In this document: piece after piece, positions 1-8,843 of the stretch | Layout of the letters: each line of letters begins with the position of its first letter | How positions within the stretch are numbered: position 1 is the first letter of the stretch | Assembly (NCBI RefSeq): GCF_009739465.1 | Contig: NZ_WHOM01000075.1 | Span: 23,932 to 62,257, forward strand | Reading direction: 5' to 3' | Source: Streptomyces apocyni | GTDB lineage: Bacteria > Actinomycetota > Actinomycetes > Streptomycetales > Streptomycetaceae | DNA: 38,326 nucleotides | Translations under genes and position numbers: made by a program | Notes under the pieces: generated by a model | Told to the model about the DNA's origin: nothing | The model's database searches: none | What the model saw: the letters and a program-made list of their open reading frames with translations, nothing else

Positions 1-154
1 CACTCCCCCCGGCCGTCACCGTGGGTCAGAACACACGGGCGCTGTGGCGGTCGCTTCCTGCCCCCGAAGGATGAGCGCGTCTCCGCCGCACGGCGGAGGC
101 AGGTAGGTGCCAACGCAGGAGGTGCCGAAAGTACGCGGCTGGCAGTCTGGGGAC

Positions 155-1165
155 ATGTCCCAGATCTCGCGCCCCCCTTCCTCTCCGGCTCCCGCCCGGC
201 TCCGCGAGCCTAGCCGGGCGTCTCAGGTGCTGCTCGTCATCGCCATCGCCTCCTGCCTCCCGTACCTCGCGCTCAAGATCGCCTGGATCGCGGGCAGTCG
301 CATCGGGATCCCCAGCGGCAGCTCGCTCCTCGACGAGGGCACGAGGGTCGCGCTGATCAGCGTCAACGCGCTGACCGTGCTGATGGACGCCGCCGTCATC
401 GTGCTCGCCCTGGTGCTCACCCAGGCCTGGGGCCGCCGTACGCCCGCCCCCCTGCTCGTGTTCCCCATGTGGGCGGCGACCGGGCTGCTGACGCCGATCA
501 TGGCGGGCTTCCCGGTCCAGTTGGCGGTCGGCATCTTTTCGGGTCCGGCCGAGAAGTCGTCGTCGAACGGCGACCCCTTCCTCGACGACTGGGTCTTCGG
601 CATCGTCTACGGCGGCTTCATCGTCCAGGGCCTCACCCTGGGCATCCTGTTCGTGCGGTACGCGAGGCAGCGCTGGGGCCATGTCTGGCAGGGGCGCATG
701 GGCGAACTGCCGCGCGACGAAGGCCGTGCGGCGCGCACGGCCGCCGTCGCGGGCGCCCTGCTCGCACTGGTGCCTATCGCGGTGCACCTGATGTGGGCGG
801 CGGGCTCGAACTCCGGGCTGCCGCAGCAGCGGATCGACGAACGCACCGCTGAGTTCAACGCACTTGAGTTCCTCAGCGCCGCCACTGCGGCCGTCGCCGT
901 CGCGGGCGTGCTGCTGCTCGTCTTCGCGCCCCGCGCCACGACGTTCCTGCGGCTCCCGGTGAAGGTGCCGCTCGCCGTCGCCTGGGCGGGCTCGGGGGCC
1001 GTGGGCTGCTGGGGCGCCTGGATGTCGTTCGCCGCGCTGATCCCCCAGGACGACCCCGCCAAGCAGCCCCCCTCGCTGATGGTCACGACCAACGCCTTGT
1101 CCCTGGTCGCCGGGTTGCTGCTCGCCTACGGCGTCGCCTCCTTCCTGCGGCGGCGCACTTCCTGA
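155..1165 (+). CDS. Hypothetical multi-pass membrane protein
   Basis: I do not recognise this 336-residue protein. It has several hydrophobic stretches of 18-25 residues: one near residue 25 after a Pro/Ser-rich cytoplasmic-looking start, others around 60-90, 100-120, 140-165 and 195-215, and more in the C-terminal half. It ends in a basic Arg-rich tail. This suggests 7-8 membrane segments. I chose the ATG at 155, preceded by a GGGGA ribosome site. An in-frame start at 107 would add a short non-hydrophobic extension. The gene stands alone and ends just before a hairpin terminator. It is probably flanking DNA and not part of the biosynthetic cluster. Membrane topology is inferred from hydrophobicity only. 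Confidence 0.7.
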   Translation: MSQISRPPSSPAPARLREPSRASQVLLVIAIASCLPYLALKIAWIAGSRIGIPSGSSLLDEGTRVALISVNALTVLMDAAVIVLALVLTQAWGRRTPAPLLVFPMWAATGLLTPIMAGFPVQLAVGIFSGPAEKSSSNGDPFLDDWVFGIVYGGFIVQGLTLGILFVRYARQRWGHVWQGRMGELPRDEGRAARTAAVAGALLALVPIAVHLMWAAGSNSGLPQQRIDERTAEFNALEFLSAATAAVAVAGVLLLVFAPRATTFLRLPVKVPLAVAWAGSGAVGCWGAWMSFAALIPQDDPAKQPPSLMVTTNALSLVAGLLLAYGVASFLRRRTS

Positions 1166-1243
1166 GGAATCAACTCGGGGCAGCTGTCCGGCAATTCACG
1201 CATTCACCGTAAGGGGAATTACCGCAGCAGCTGAAACGCCAAA

Positions 1244-1272
1244 TGCCGGTGCCCGGCCACCGGGCACCGGCA
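1244..1272 (+). terminator. Hairpin terminator after the membrane protein gene
   Basis: A perfect 12-bp stem (arms 1244-1255 and 1261-1272, TGCCGGTGCCCG and its complement) encloses a 5-nt loop, starting 79 nt after the stop codon at 1165. There is no clear U tract, as is common for Streptomyces terminators. Confidence 0.6.
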
Positions 1273-1637
1273 CTTCGCATGCTTACAGGCGCAGCGACCG
1301 ACAGCCCGAACCTGTTCGTGGACATCGCGGGCGGCAGCGGGCAGTTGTCCGCAGCCGTCCGTCAGTGGGTGCACGTCCTTGCCGCCGATGAACGGCACCA
1401 GCACCTCGTCCGAGTACCCCGCTGGGATCCCCACCGCCATGGCCACCATGTGAAAGGCAATTCTTGGCAGCGACCTGCAATCTTTTCCGATTCGTGCCGC
1501 CGTCGTCAGCGGGACCGCAAGAAGCCCGCCATCGCCATTGTCAGCAACGTGCCATCCCTGCAAGCGCGCAACTCCCACCGGCCCGCACCGGCGTCATAAA
1601 TGTGAGAATCGCACCACAGCTACGTTGAAGGGCCGCG
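1273..1637. other. Gene-free stretch upstream of the AarF-like gene
   Basis: I see no convincing gene here. Open frames exist on both strands, but they match no family I know, and the minus-strand one reads through the hairpin at 1244-1272. The right end must hold the promoter of the gene starting at 1638. I see no clear -35/-10 pair. Confidence 0.45.
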
Positions 1638-3593
1638 ATGAATCTGGCTGTTCTGCTGCTCCTGGCCGCACTGACCACCTCCTTGGTTCTGATCGGCTTC
1701 ACCGTGGGGGCCAGGCGGCTGCTCGGCATACAGCTGGGGAAGGGCAGGGCGCTGCTCACCTCCGCGGTCGGGCTGGGCGCCGCCTCTTCGATCGGTCTCG
1801 CGATGCACGACCAGGAGCGGTACCCGGCCCTGGTCACCGTCCAGTTCGGCGCCGCGCTGCTGGTGACGATGGGCTTCCTCGTGTTCACCGAAGTCGTCTT
1901 CCCGCCCGGCACCTGGGCCGGGGTGTTCGGCTGGCCCAAGTCGATGCGCCGCAGGGTGGCCAGGGCCAGACGGTACGCCCGGCTCACCCGGATCTTCATG
2001 CGGCACGGGCTGGGCAGGTTCCTGCGCGGCAGCGTCAGGCCCGGCCCCGCCGCCGCGCAGGAGCGCTTCAGGCTCGCCCGTTCGCTGCGCATGGCAATGG
2101 AGGAGGCGGGGGTCACCTTCGTGAAGATGGGCCAGGTCCTCTCCACCCGGTACGACCTGCTGCCCACCGAGTTCATCGCCGAGCTGAGCAAGTTGCAGCA
2201 CCAGGCCACCCCCGACCCGTGGGCGGACGTGGAGCGGCTACTCAGGGAAGAGCTGGACACCGACCCCTTCGAGGTGTTCGACGAGTTCGAGCGCGAGCCG
2301 CTGGCCGCCGGGTCGATCGCCCAGGTCCACCGGGCCACGCTCAAGGACGGCAGCCAGGTGGTGGTGAAGCTCCAGCGTCCCAGCAGCCACTCCGTGGTGA
2401 TCGACGACCTGGACATCCTGCTGCGCTTCAGCCACATGGTGCAGAAGCACACCGACTGGGGGCGCAACATGGGCGCCGTCACGCTCGCCGAGGGCTTCGC
2501 CACCTCCCTCCACGAGGAGCTGGACTTCCGCATCGAAGCCCAGAACATCACCACTGTCTCGACCTCCATCGCCCGCTCCGCCGCCGACCGGGCGATCCGG
2601 CTGCCCGAGGTGTACGAGACGCTGTCGACCCAGCGGATGCTGATCACCGAGTGGCTCGACGGCGTCCCCCTGAACAGCGCGGCGACGGCGCTCAAGGAGC
2701 AGGAGCTCGACCCCGCGGCGCTGGCCCAGCAGATGCTGGGGTGCCTCCTCGACCAGATCATGGTCGGCGGGGTCTTCCACGCCGACCCCCACCCCGGCAA
2801 CATCCTGGTGCTGCGCGACGGCCGGCTCGGGCTGCTCGACTTCGGCTCGGTGGGGCGCATCGACCGGACGTTCCGCTCGACCCTGCGCAACATGCTCATC
2901 GCCCTGCACCGCAACGACCCCGCGGCCCTCTGCGATGCCCTCCTGGAGCTCGTCTCCCACCCCGAGGACATCGACGAGCGCCGGCTGGAGCGCTCGCTGG
3001 GGCAGTTCCTGGCCCGCTACTTCGCCCCGGGGCTGCGCCCCGACCGGGAGATGTTCGCCGACCTCTTTCTGCTGGTGTCCCGGCACGGGCTGCACATCCC
3101 GCCGGAGATCGCCGCCGTGTTCCGCTCCCTGGCCACGATGGAGGGCTCGCTGGAACGCCTGGTCCCGCAGTTCGACATCGTCGCCGAAGCGCGCGAGTAC
3201 GCCGTCGCGCTGCACACCAAGAGGCTCAAGCCGGACGCGCTGTCCCAGACCCTCGCGGACGAGGCGATCGGTCTCGCACCGATCCTGCGGCGCCTTCCGC
3301 GGCGCATCGAGCGCATCACCAGCGCCGTCGAGAACGGCCGCCTCAGCGTCCAGGTGCGGATGCTCGCCGACCCCCGCGACCGCAGGTTCGTCCGCACGCT
3401 GGTGCACGAGGCGCTGCTGACGGTGCTGTCCAGCACGATCGGGCTGATGGCCGTGTTGCTGATCCGTTCCAGCGGCGGTCCCCAGCTCGGCCCCTCGCTT
3501 AGCCTCTTCCAGCTGATCGGCTACAACCTGCTGCTGGTGAGCGGTGTGCTCATCCTGCGGATCCTGTTCACCATCTTCAAGGCCCAGCGCTGA
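1638..3593 (+). CDS. AarF/UbiB/ABC1-family atypical protein kinase, membrane-anchored
   Basis: This 651-residue protein has the UbiB/ABC1 signatures: a KxGQ motif (FVKMGQ, about residue 160), an ExD-type motif (EELDF), the catalytic-loop sequence HADPHPGN and the DFG-like LLDFGS that follows it. About three membrane segments lie in the first 95 residues, and two close the C-terminus. That matches membrane-anchored UbiB-like proteins, which act in isoprenoid-quinone or lipid metabolism; the exact substrate of actinobacterial members is not settled. The ATG follows an AAGGG site. The gene is convergent with the ABC exporter and separated from it by a tandem repeat and a hairpin, so it probably lies outside the biosynthetic cluster. 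Confidence 0.9.
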   Translation: MNLAVLLLLAALTTSLVLIGFTVGARRLLGIQLGKGRALLTSAVGLGAASSIGLAMHDQERYPALVTVQFGAALLVTMGFLVFTEVVFPPGTWAGVFGWPKSMRRRVARARRYARLTRIFMRHGLGRFLRGSVRPGPAAAQERFRLARSLRMAMEEAGVTFVKMGQVLSTRYDLLPTEFIAELSKLQHQATPDPWADVERLLREELDTDPFEVFDEFEREPLAAGSIAQVHRATLKDGSQVVVKLQRPSSHSVVIDDLDILLRFSHMVQKHTDWGRNMGAVTLAEGFATSLHEELDFRIEAQNITTVSTSIARSAADRAIRLPEVYETLSTQRMLITEWLDGVPLNSAATALKEQELDPAALAQQMLGCLLDQIMVGGVFHADPHPGNILVLRDGRLGLLDFGSVGRIDRTFRSTLRNMLIALHRNDPAALCDALLELVSHPEDIDERRLERSLGQFLARYFAPGLRPDREMFADLFLLVSRHGLHIPPEIAAVFRSLATMEGSLERLVPQFDIVAEAREYAVALHTKRLKPDALSQTLADEAIGLAPILRRLPRRIERITSAVENGRLSVQVRMLADPRDRRFVRTLVHEALLTVLSSTIGLMAVLLIRSSGGPQLGPSLSLFQLIGYNLLLVSGVLILRILFTIFKAQR

Positions 3594-3601
3594 GAGCCCG
3601 T

Positions 3602-3657
3602 CCCCGCTCCCCGCTCCCCGCTCCCCGCTCCCCGCTCTCCGCTCCCCGCTCCCCGCG
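3602..3657. repeat. Heptanucleotide tandem repeat (CCCCGCT, about 8 units)
   Basis: Eight consecutive 7-bp units follow the AarF-like stop codon. Five are identical, one carries a C-to-T change, one is identical and the last differs at its final base. The array sits just before the intergenic terminator. Its length may vary between strains by slipped-strand mispairing. Confidence 0.85.
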
Positions 3658-3664
3658 CATGCGA

Positions 3665-3701
3665 CAGCCCGGCACCCCTGTCAGGTGGGGTGGCCGGGCT
3701 G
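3665..3701. terminator. Bidirectional terminator between convergent genes
   Basis: CAGCCCGGC-ACCCC (3665-3678) pairs with GGGGTGGCCGGGCTG (3687-3701) to form a roughly 14-bp stem with one bulged base and an 8-nt loop. It lies between the plus-strand AarF-like gene and the minus-strand ABC permease gene, so it can serve both. Confidence 0.7.
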
Positions 3702-3720
3702 CGGTCTGCGGGGCGTGCGC

Positions 3721-4515
3721 TCAGCGGGCGGCGGCCGCCTTCTGATAGGCACGGCTCGCGAGCGGGATGAAGATCGCCAGCATCAGACCGAGCAGCAGTA
3801 TCGCCCCCGGGATGGGGTACTGGGCGGGCAGTGCGTCGCTCGTGGCGCCCGTGCCGTTGCCGAACAGCTCGCGGCAGGCGGACACGACCGTGCTCAGCGG
3901 GTTCCACTCGGCGATCGTCCGCAGCCAGTACGGCAGTCCGTCGAGCGGGATGAACGCGTTGGAGAGGAACGCCAGCGGCATGACGATGATGCTGGACATG
4001 GCGCTGACGGTCTCCGGGCTGCGCAGCACGAGGCCCAGGAGCGCGCCGAACCAGGAGAGCGTGAAGCCCATCAGGACGAGCAGCGCGAAGGCCGCGAGCG
4101 TCTTCAGCACGCCCTCGTGGGCACGCCAGCCGATCCCGTAGCCGACCACGGCCATCACGGCACAGGACCAGGTGCAGAGCGTGGCGTCGGACATCGTACG
4201 GCCGAGCAGCACCGACGTACGGGAGATCGGCAGCGACCTGAAGCGGTCCACGATCCCGTTGCTGAGGTCGCCCGCGACGCCGACGGCGGTCGTGGAGATG
4301 GTGCTGAGCATCACCTGCGCGAAGATGCCCGCCATGATGTATTCCTGGTACGACTGCCCGCCGGGCACCTTCATGGCGCTGCCGAAGAGGTAGCCGAAGA
4401 CCACCACGAACGCCACGGGCAGGATCGTCAGACCGATCAGCTGCTCGGGCATCCGCTTGATGTGCCGCATCTGACGGCCCACCAACGCGAACGAATCAGT
4501 GATCACCTCGCTCAT
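3721..4515 (-). CDS. ABC-2 type exporter permease (DrrB-like)
   Basis: This 264-residue protein has six hydrophobic segments and the layout of ABC-2 family permeases related to the daunorubicin exporter DrrB. The first segment lies near residue 25-50 and the last near residue 235-255. It would form the membrane channel of an antibiotic- or lipid-type exporter. Its ATG overlaps the stop codon of the ATPase gene (ATGA), so the two are translationally coupled. It is the last gene of the long minus-strand run and is followed by a terminator. Its place at the end of the polyketide operon suggests export of, or self-resistance to, the product; the substrate cannot be read from the sequence. Confidence 0.9.
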   Translation of the reverse strand: MSEVITDSFALVGRQMRHIKRMPEQLIGLTILPVAFVVVFGYLFGSAMKVPGGQSYQEYIMAGIFAQVMLSTISTTAVGVAGDLSNGIVDRFRSLPISRTSVLLGRTMSDATLCTWSCAVMAVVGYGIGWRAHEGVLKTLAAFALLVLMGFTLSWFGALLGLVLRSPETVSAMSSIIVMPLAFLSNAFIPLDGLPYWLRTIAEWNPLSTVVSACRELFGNGTGATSDALPAQYPIPGAILLLGLMLAIFIPLASRAYQKAAAAR

Positions 4516-5522
4516 ACCGACTGCGCCTCCTTCTCGTTCGCGTTCAGGTCCTGCTGCTGGGGGTCGCCGTCGTCGGACGCGGCACTGCTGTGGCCGGTCA
4601 GCGCCAGGAACACGTCGTCCATCGAGGAGCGGCGCACGGCGAAGTCCAGCGGCTCCACCCCCGCCGCCTCAAGCTCGGCGGAGATCGAGGCGATCGCCTT
4701 GATGCCGCCGGACAGGGCGATGGACGCGGTCCTGGAGTCCTGGTCGACGGTGGGCTGTTCGGCGGAGAGCGAGGCCAGTGCCGTGGTCACCACCGCCAGG
4801 TCGGAGGTGTCCGTGACGGACACCTCCAGGCGGTCACCGCCGACGCGCCGCTTCAGCTCGTCGGGGGTGCCCTCGGCTATCAGCCGTCCCTTGTCGATCA
4901 CGGCGACGCGGTTCGCCAGCTGATCTGCCTCCTCCAGGTACTGCGTGGTCAGCAGCACGGTGACACCGCTGTCCACCTGCTCCTTGACCATGCGCCACAG
5001 CGTCATCCTGCTGGTCAGGTCGAGCCCCGTGGTCGGCTCGTCGAGGAAGAGCACCGGCGGGCGGCTGACCAGGCTGGCCGCGAGGTCCAGCCGGCGGCGC
5101 ATGCCGCCCGAGTAGTTCTTGGCGAGCTTGTCCGCCGCGTCGGTGAGCTCGAACTGCTCCAGCAGCTCGGCCGCCCTGACCTTGGCCGCCTTGCGGCCCA
5201 GGTGCAGCAGCACGCCGATGAGCTCGATGTTCTCCCGGCCGGTGAGCCGCGCGTCGACCGCCGCGTACTGCCCGGTGAGCCCGATGCGCTTGCGGACCTC
5301 GGCGGGCTTGCGCAGCACGTCCTGGCCCGCGACCGTCGCCTGGCCCGCGTCGGGTGTGAGGAGAGTGGCGAGAATGCGTACGGTCGTGGTCTTGCCCGCG
5401 CCGTTCGGACCGAGCAGGCCGAGGACGGTTCCGGCGGGCACCGAAAGGTTCACGTCCTGCAACGCCTGGAAATCACCGTACTTCTTGGAAAGCCCTTCAG
5501 CTGAGACAGCTGGTTCTGTCAT
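4512..5522 (-). CDS. ABC exporter ATP-binding protein (DrrA-like)
   Basis: This 336-residue ATPase has Walker A (GPNGAGKTT, about residue 38), a signature motif of the form YSGGMRRRLD, Walker B (LFLDEPTTGLD) and the usual C-terminal extension of about 100 residues found in DrrA-type multidrug and antibiotic exporters. I chose the ATG at 5522 because GGAG lies 6 nt upstream; an in-frame TTG two codons earlier is less likely. It pairs with the overlapping permease gene downstream. Directly upstream is the decayed NRPS fragment, so the exporter may originally have served a lipopeptide. C-terminal residues 230-330 are more variable, as in the family. Confidence 0.93.
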   Translation of the reverse strand: MTEPAVSAEGLSKKYGDFQALQDVNLSVPAGTVLGLLGPNGAGKTTTVRILATLLTPDAGQATVAGQDVLRKPAEVRKRIGLTGQYAAVDARLTGRENIELIGVLLHLGRKAAKVRAAELLEQFELTDAADKLAKNYSGGMRRRLDLAASLVSRPPVLFLDEPTTGLDLTSRMTLWRMVKEQVDSGVTVLLTTQYLEEADQLANRVAVIDKGRLIAEGTPDELKRRVGGDRLEVSVTDTSDLAVVTTALASLSAEQPTVDQDSRTASIALSGGIKAIASISAELEAAGVEPLDFAVRRSSMDDVFLALTGHSSAASDDGDPQQQDLNANEKEAQSV

Positions 5523-5593
5523 CGCCAACTCCGTTCGAACCGAAAGAATTCACTGCGGGCGGAATGCCAAGTCGACCGCGCCCGTAGGGCACT

Positions 5594-6056
<463 letters not shown>

Positions 6057-6204
6057 ACCAATGAATGGCTCATGAGCGGCATCGATTTCTCAGAAGCTGT
6101 GCGGGAGCGACGTTCGCATCCGCCGGAGACGGGGATCGACGGGCATTGCGCATTGCTGCCAACGCCCGTCGCTCCACGGTACGTCCGGGCCGAGCCGGAC
6201 CGGT

Positions 6205-6420
6205 TCAGGCCGCGTTCATCGCGTCGGCCAGGGACTTCGGCCGCATGTCGGTCCAGTTCTCGTTGATGTAGTCCAGGCAGCCCTGGCGGCTGTCCTCGCC
6301 GTGCGCGGCGGTCCAGCCGGCCGGGACCTCCGCGAAGGCCGGCCACAGGGAGTGCTGGTTCTCGTCGTTGGTCAGGACCAGGTAGCGGGCGGTCTCGTCC
6401 TCGAACGGGTTCGTTGCCAT
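6205..6420 (-). CDS. MbtH-like protein
   Basis: This 71-residue protein has the MbtH family signature: NPFED near the start, NDENQHSLWPAF in the middle, PAGW, and the C-terminal CLDYINENW and DMRPKSL blocks. MbtH-like proteins bind and activate NRPS adenylation domains. No intact amino-acid-activating NRPS is visible in this window. The only candidates are the relic immediately downstream and the keto-acid-type A-T-TE enzyme, whose relatives generally do not need MbtH. It starts 3 nt after the DsbA-fold gene ends. It may serve an NRPS elsewhere in the genome, or be a remnant of lost peptide assembly. Confidence 0.95.
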   Translation of the reverse strand: MATNPFEDETARYLVLTNDENQHSLWPAFAEVPAGWTAAHGEDSRQGCLDYINENWTDMRPKSLADAMNAA

Positions 6421-6423
6421 GGT

Positions 6424-7068
6424 TCAGTCCTCTTTCTTCGCCGCGAGTTTTGCCGTACGGGCACGCACCATCTCCACGAAGAGCGGAAGGCGGTCCACAC
6501 CCCAGAACTTTTCGAATCCACTGATGAAATAGGGGACGCCGAATACCCCGTCCCTGTGCAGGGAGTCCAGTGCCGCCAGGCCCTGCTCCCGCACCTCGGG
6601 GTTCTCGTGGGCCCCGGCGAGCAGCTCGGGGTCCAGGTCCAGCTCCTTGCCGATGCGGCGCATGGTGTCGGGCGCGGAGATGTCGTCGCCGAGCTCCCAG
6701 CGGGCCCGGTACACCGCGTCGATGAACCGCCTGCCCGCGCCCTGCTCCTCCGCCGCCAGATAGGCCAGGTGCGAGACCTCCCAGCGGGGGGCGGGGTCCA
6801 CCGGCCACACCATGTCCAGACCGCGGGCCCGGGTGAGCCTGCGGACGTCCTGCAGGATGTAGAGGTGCTTCTCCTTGGACATCGGGACGTACGGCAGCTG
6901 GATGCTGTTGCGCTCCAGGTGCTCCAGCGTGGGCTCGTCCGGCTCCCAGAACGGCAGCCATTCGATCTGCTCCGCCACGTCCGCGTACTGCCCGATCAGG
7001 TCCCGGTACGCCATCCACGAGTAGGGGCTGCGGAAGGAGAAGTACCAGCGTGGTCCGCGTCGTGCCAT
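6424..7068 (-). CDS. DsbA/FrnE/HCCA-isomerase-fold protein, cysteine-free
   Basis: This 214-residue protein opens with YFSFRSPYSWMA, the N-terminal block of the DsbA-like family that includes 2-hydroxychromene-2-carboxylate isomerase. It also carries the cis-Pro block FGVPYF (about residue 178) of the thioredoxin fold. It contains no cysteine at all, so it cannot be a thiol-disulfide oxidoreductase. The active-site position reads SPYS, with Ser as in HCCA isomerases. From memory, highly reducing type II PKS clusters that make cinnamoyl or polyene acyl chains carry an isomerase of this fold, proposed to convert E to Z double bonds. An isomerase role is therefore my inference. I chose the ATG at 7068 (GGAGG 5 nt upstream) over the TTG at 7080. 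Confidence 0.82.
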   Translation of the reverse strand: MARRGPRWYFSFRSPYSWMAYRDLIGQYADVAEQIEWLPFWEPDEPTLEHLERNSIQLPYVPMSKEKHLYILQDVRRLTRARGLDMVWPVDPAPRWEVSHLAYLAAEEQGAGRRFIDAVYRARWELGDDISAPDTMRRIGKELDLDPELLAGAHENPEVREQGLAALDSLHRDGVFGVPYFISGFEKFWGVDRLPLFVEMVRARTAKLAAKKED

Positions 7069-7139
7069 CACCACCTCCAAGGGGGCTGGTTCTCAGGGAT
7101 TCCCAGGGGTTCTCAGGGGGATGCGCGTGCCGGCACGCG

Positions 7140-7886
7140 TCAGATGGTGATGCCGCCGTCGATCTGGAGCACCGCGCCCGTGATGTACGCGGCACGGTCC
7201 GAGACCAGGTACGCGACCAGGTCGGCGACCTCGTCCGCGGTGCCCATGCGGCGCAGCGGGATCGACTTGAGCGCCTCCTTGCGGGCCTTGTCGTTCATCG
7301 CGGCGACCATGTCGGTCTCGATGAACCCGGGGGCCACGGCGTTGACGCGGATCCCGGACCTGCCGGTCTCCTTGGCCAGGGCGCGGGTGAATCCGATGAT
7401 CCCGGCCTTGGACGCGGAGTAGTTGGTCTGGGTGCCGTGCCCGTAGACACCGGCGACCGAGGAGATGTTGACGATCGATCCGCCGCGACGCTTCATCATG
7501 CCGAAGACCACGGCCCGGCAGACGTGGTAGACGCCGTCCAGGTTGGTGTCGATGACCTGCCGCCACTGCGCGTCCTCCATGAGGACCAGCGGGTTGTCGC
7601 GGGTGATGCCGGCGGCGGTGACGGCCGCGCTCACCGGGCCGATCTCGTCCTCGGTGGCGGTGATCCAGTCCCGTACGGACTGCGCGTCGGCCACGTCGAC
7701 CCGGGTGCCCACCACCCGTACGCCCGATTCCGCGGCCTCCTTCTCCAGGGTCCGCGCGGACTCGTCGTCCGAGCGGTAGCAGAAGGCGACGTCGAATCCG
7801 TCGCGGGCGAGCGCGTGGACGGTGGCCCGGCCGATGCCGCGCGAGCCGCCGGTGACCAGGGCCACCCGGTTCGTGCTGTCTGCCAT
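7140..7886 (-). CDS. 3-oxoacyl-ACP reductase (FabG-type ketoreductase)
   Basis: This 248-residue short-chain dehydrogenase has the NADPH-binding GGSRGIG motif (residues 13-19), the catalytic Ser in NISSVAG (about 142), YSASK with Tyr156 and Lys160, and the FabG-type VAPGFIETDM stretch. It would reduce the beta-keto group of each ACP-bound intermediate. As the only ketoreductase in the cluster, it is expected to act in every cycle. It lies between the dehydratases and the DsbA-fold gene in the same orientation. Length and motifs are typical of FabG. Assignment to the polyketide and not to primary fatty acid synthesis rests on the neighbourhood. Confidence 0.93.
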   Translation of the reverse strand: MADSTNRVALVTGGSRGIGRATVHALARDGFDVAFCYRSDDESARTLEKEAAESGVRVVGTRVDVADAQSVRDWITATEDEIGPVSAAVTAAGITRDNPLVLMEDAQWRQVIDTNLDGVYHVCRAVVFGMMKRRGGSIVNISSVAGVYGHGTQTNYSASKAGIIGFTRALAKETGRSGIRVNAVAPGFIETDMVAAMNDKARKEALKSIPLRRMGTADEVADLVAYLVSDRAAYITGAVLQIDGGITI

Positions 7887-7953
7887 GGTGTCTCTCCGTG
7901 AAGGGCGTGAGGGGTGTGCGGTGTAAGGGGTGTAGGGGTTGTCCTGCGGTGGT

Positions 7954-8442
7954 TCAGGGGGGCGGGCGCAGTGCTTCCGCCGGGCGGAAGGCCATCACGA
8001 TCCGGCCGACGGTCATCACCGTCTCGCCCGCCGAGCGGCTCTCGCCCTCGAACAGGACGGTGTCGTCGACCCTGCGGTCGAGCCTGACCCGGTGCTCCAG
8101 GACCTCGCCGGGCAGCACGGGGCGGTGGAACTCCACGCCCGTCATGCCGCCGAAGAGCATCACCTGCCCGTCCAGGACGTCCGGGTTGGGGTCGTCCCAG
8201 GTGGCGAGCACCCCGGCGGACTGGCACCAGGACTCCACGAGCAGGGACTTGGGGTAGCCGAAGTCCTCGTCGGGGGTCTCGGGGCCGAGCTTCTCGTACC
8301 AGGGTTCGTTGCAGCTGACCGCCTTGAGCGCGGTCAGTCGCTCGCCGGGCACCACGTCGACCACCCGGTCGACCAGGAGCATCGGGAAGCGGTGCGGCAG
8401 CCTGGCCCTGATGTCGCGCTGGCCGATCACGAAGCCGCTCAC
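7954..8442 (-). CDS. FabZ-like 3-hydroxyacyl-ACP dehydratase, subunit with the catalytic His
   Basis: This 162-residue hotdog protein has the FabZ N-terminal active-site motif LPHRFPMLLVDRV with His17, and a later LLVESWCQSAG block with Glu70 where FabZ has its catalytic Glu. The usual PGHFPG loop before that Glu is missing or changed. The GTG start at 8442 overlaps the upstream stop (GTGA), so it is translationally coupled to the second dehydratase gene. The two probably form a heteromer that removes water from beta-hydroxyacyl-ACP and creates the conjugated double bonds. Paired dehydratases of this sort are known from aryl polyene clusters. The start was chosen by the overlap; the open frame extends further upstream without homology. 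Confidence 0.88.
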   Translation of the reverse strand: MSGFVIGQRDIRARLPHRFPMLLVDRVVDVVPGERLTALKAVSCNEPWYEKLGPETPDEDFGYPKSLLVESWCQSAGVLATWDDPNPDVLDGQVMLFGGMTGVEFHRPVLPGEVLEHRVRLDRRVDDTVLFEGESRSAGETVMTVGRIVMAFRPAEALRPPP

Positions 8443-8843
8443 GCCGCCGCCTCCGGGGTCTCCTGCGTACGGAACCGGAGCCGTACCGAGGCGGCGTTGC
8501 CGCGCTCGGTGGTCAGCTTCGCCCTGCACTGCCAGTGGCCGTCTCCGGTCGCCTTCCAGCCGAGCGAGATGTCGACCGTGTCGCCGGGGAAGACGGGCCC
8601 GGTGAACCGGGTCGACTCCACGGCCTCCAGCTCGGCGCCCTTCGCCCCGTCGGGGACGGTGGCCAGCGCGCTCTGGTGCGCGCACTCCACCAGGCAGACG
8701 CCGGGGAAGATCGGGAAGCCGGGGTAGTGGCCCGGCAGCACGGTTTCGGCCGTGCCGACGGCGAACCGTGCCTCGGTGGCCGGGCCGTCGTCGGACGGCA
8801 GCACCTCGACGTGGCCGGCGAGTGGGCTCGCGCCCCCGCTCAT
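8439..8843 (-). CDS. FabZ-like dehydratase partner (hotdog), without the LPHRFP motif
   Basis: This 134-residue hotdog protein has the FabZ loop LPGHYPGFPIFPGV (His39) followed by the Glu53-bearing block LVECAHQSAL. It lacks the N-terminal LPHRFP motif that carries the catalytic His of FabZ. Its partner, encoded next, has that motif but lacks the PGHFPG loop. The two therefore look like complementary halves of one heteromeric active site. The gene overlaps the ACP stop codon and its own stop overlaps the next start, so ACP, DH1 and DH2 are expected to be made together. Confidence 0.85.
   Translation of the reverse strand: MSGGASPLAGHVEVLPSDDGPATEARFAVGTAETVLPGHYPGFPIFPGVCLVECAHQSALATVPDGAKGAELEAVESTRFTGPVFPGDTVDISLGWKATGDGHWQCRAKLTTERGNAASVRLRFRTQETPEAAA

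Noticed and set aside
1219..1578. Minus-strand open frame of 119 codons
   Set aside because: It reads through the terminator hairpin at 1244-1272, has no ribosome site or family motif, and overlaps a competing plus-strand frame.
6065..6271. Short plus-strand frames opposite the MbtH gene and relic
   Set aside because: They overlap the well-supported MbtH gene and show no homology; GC-rich shadow frames.
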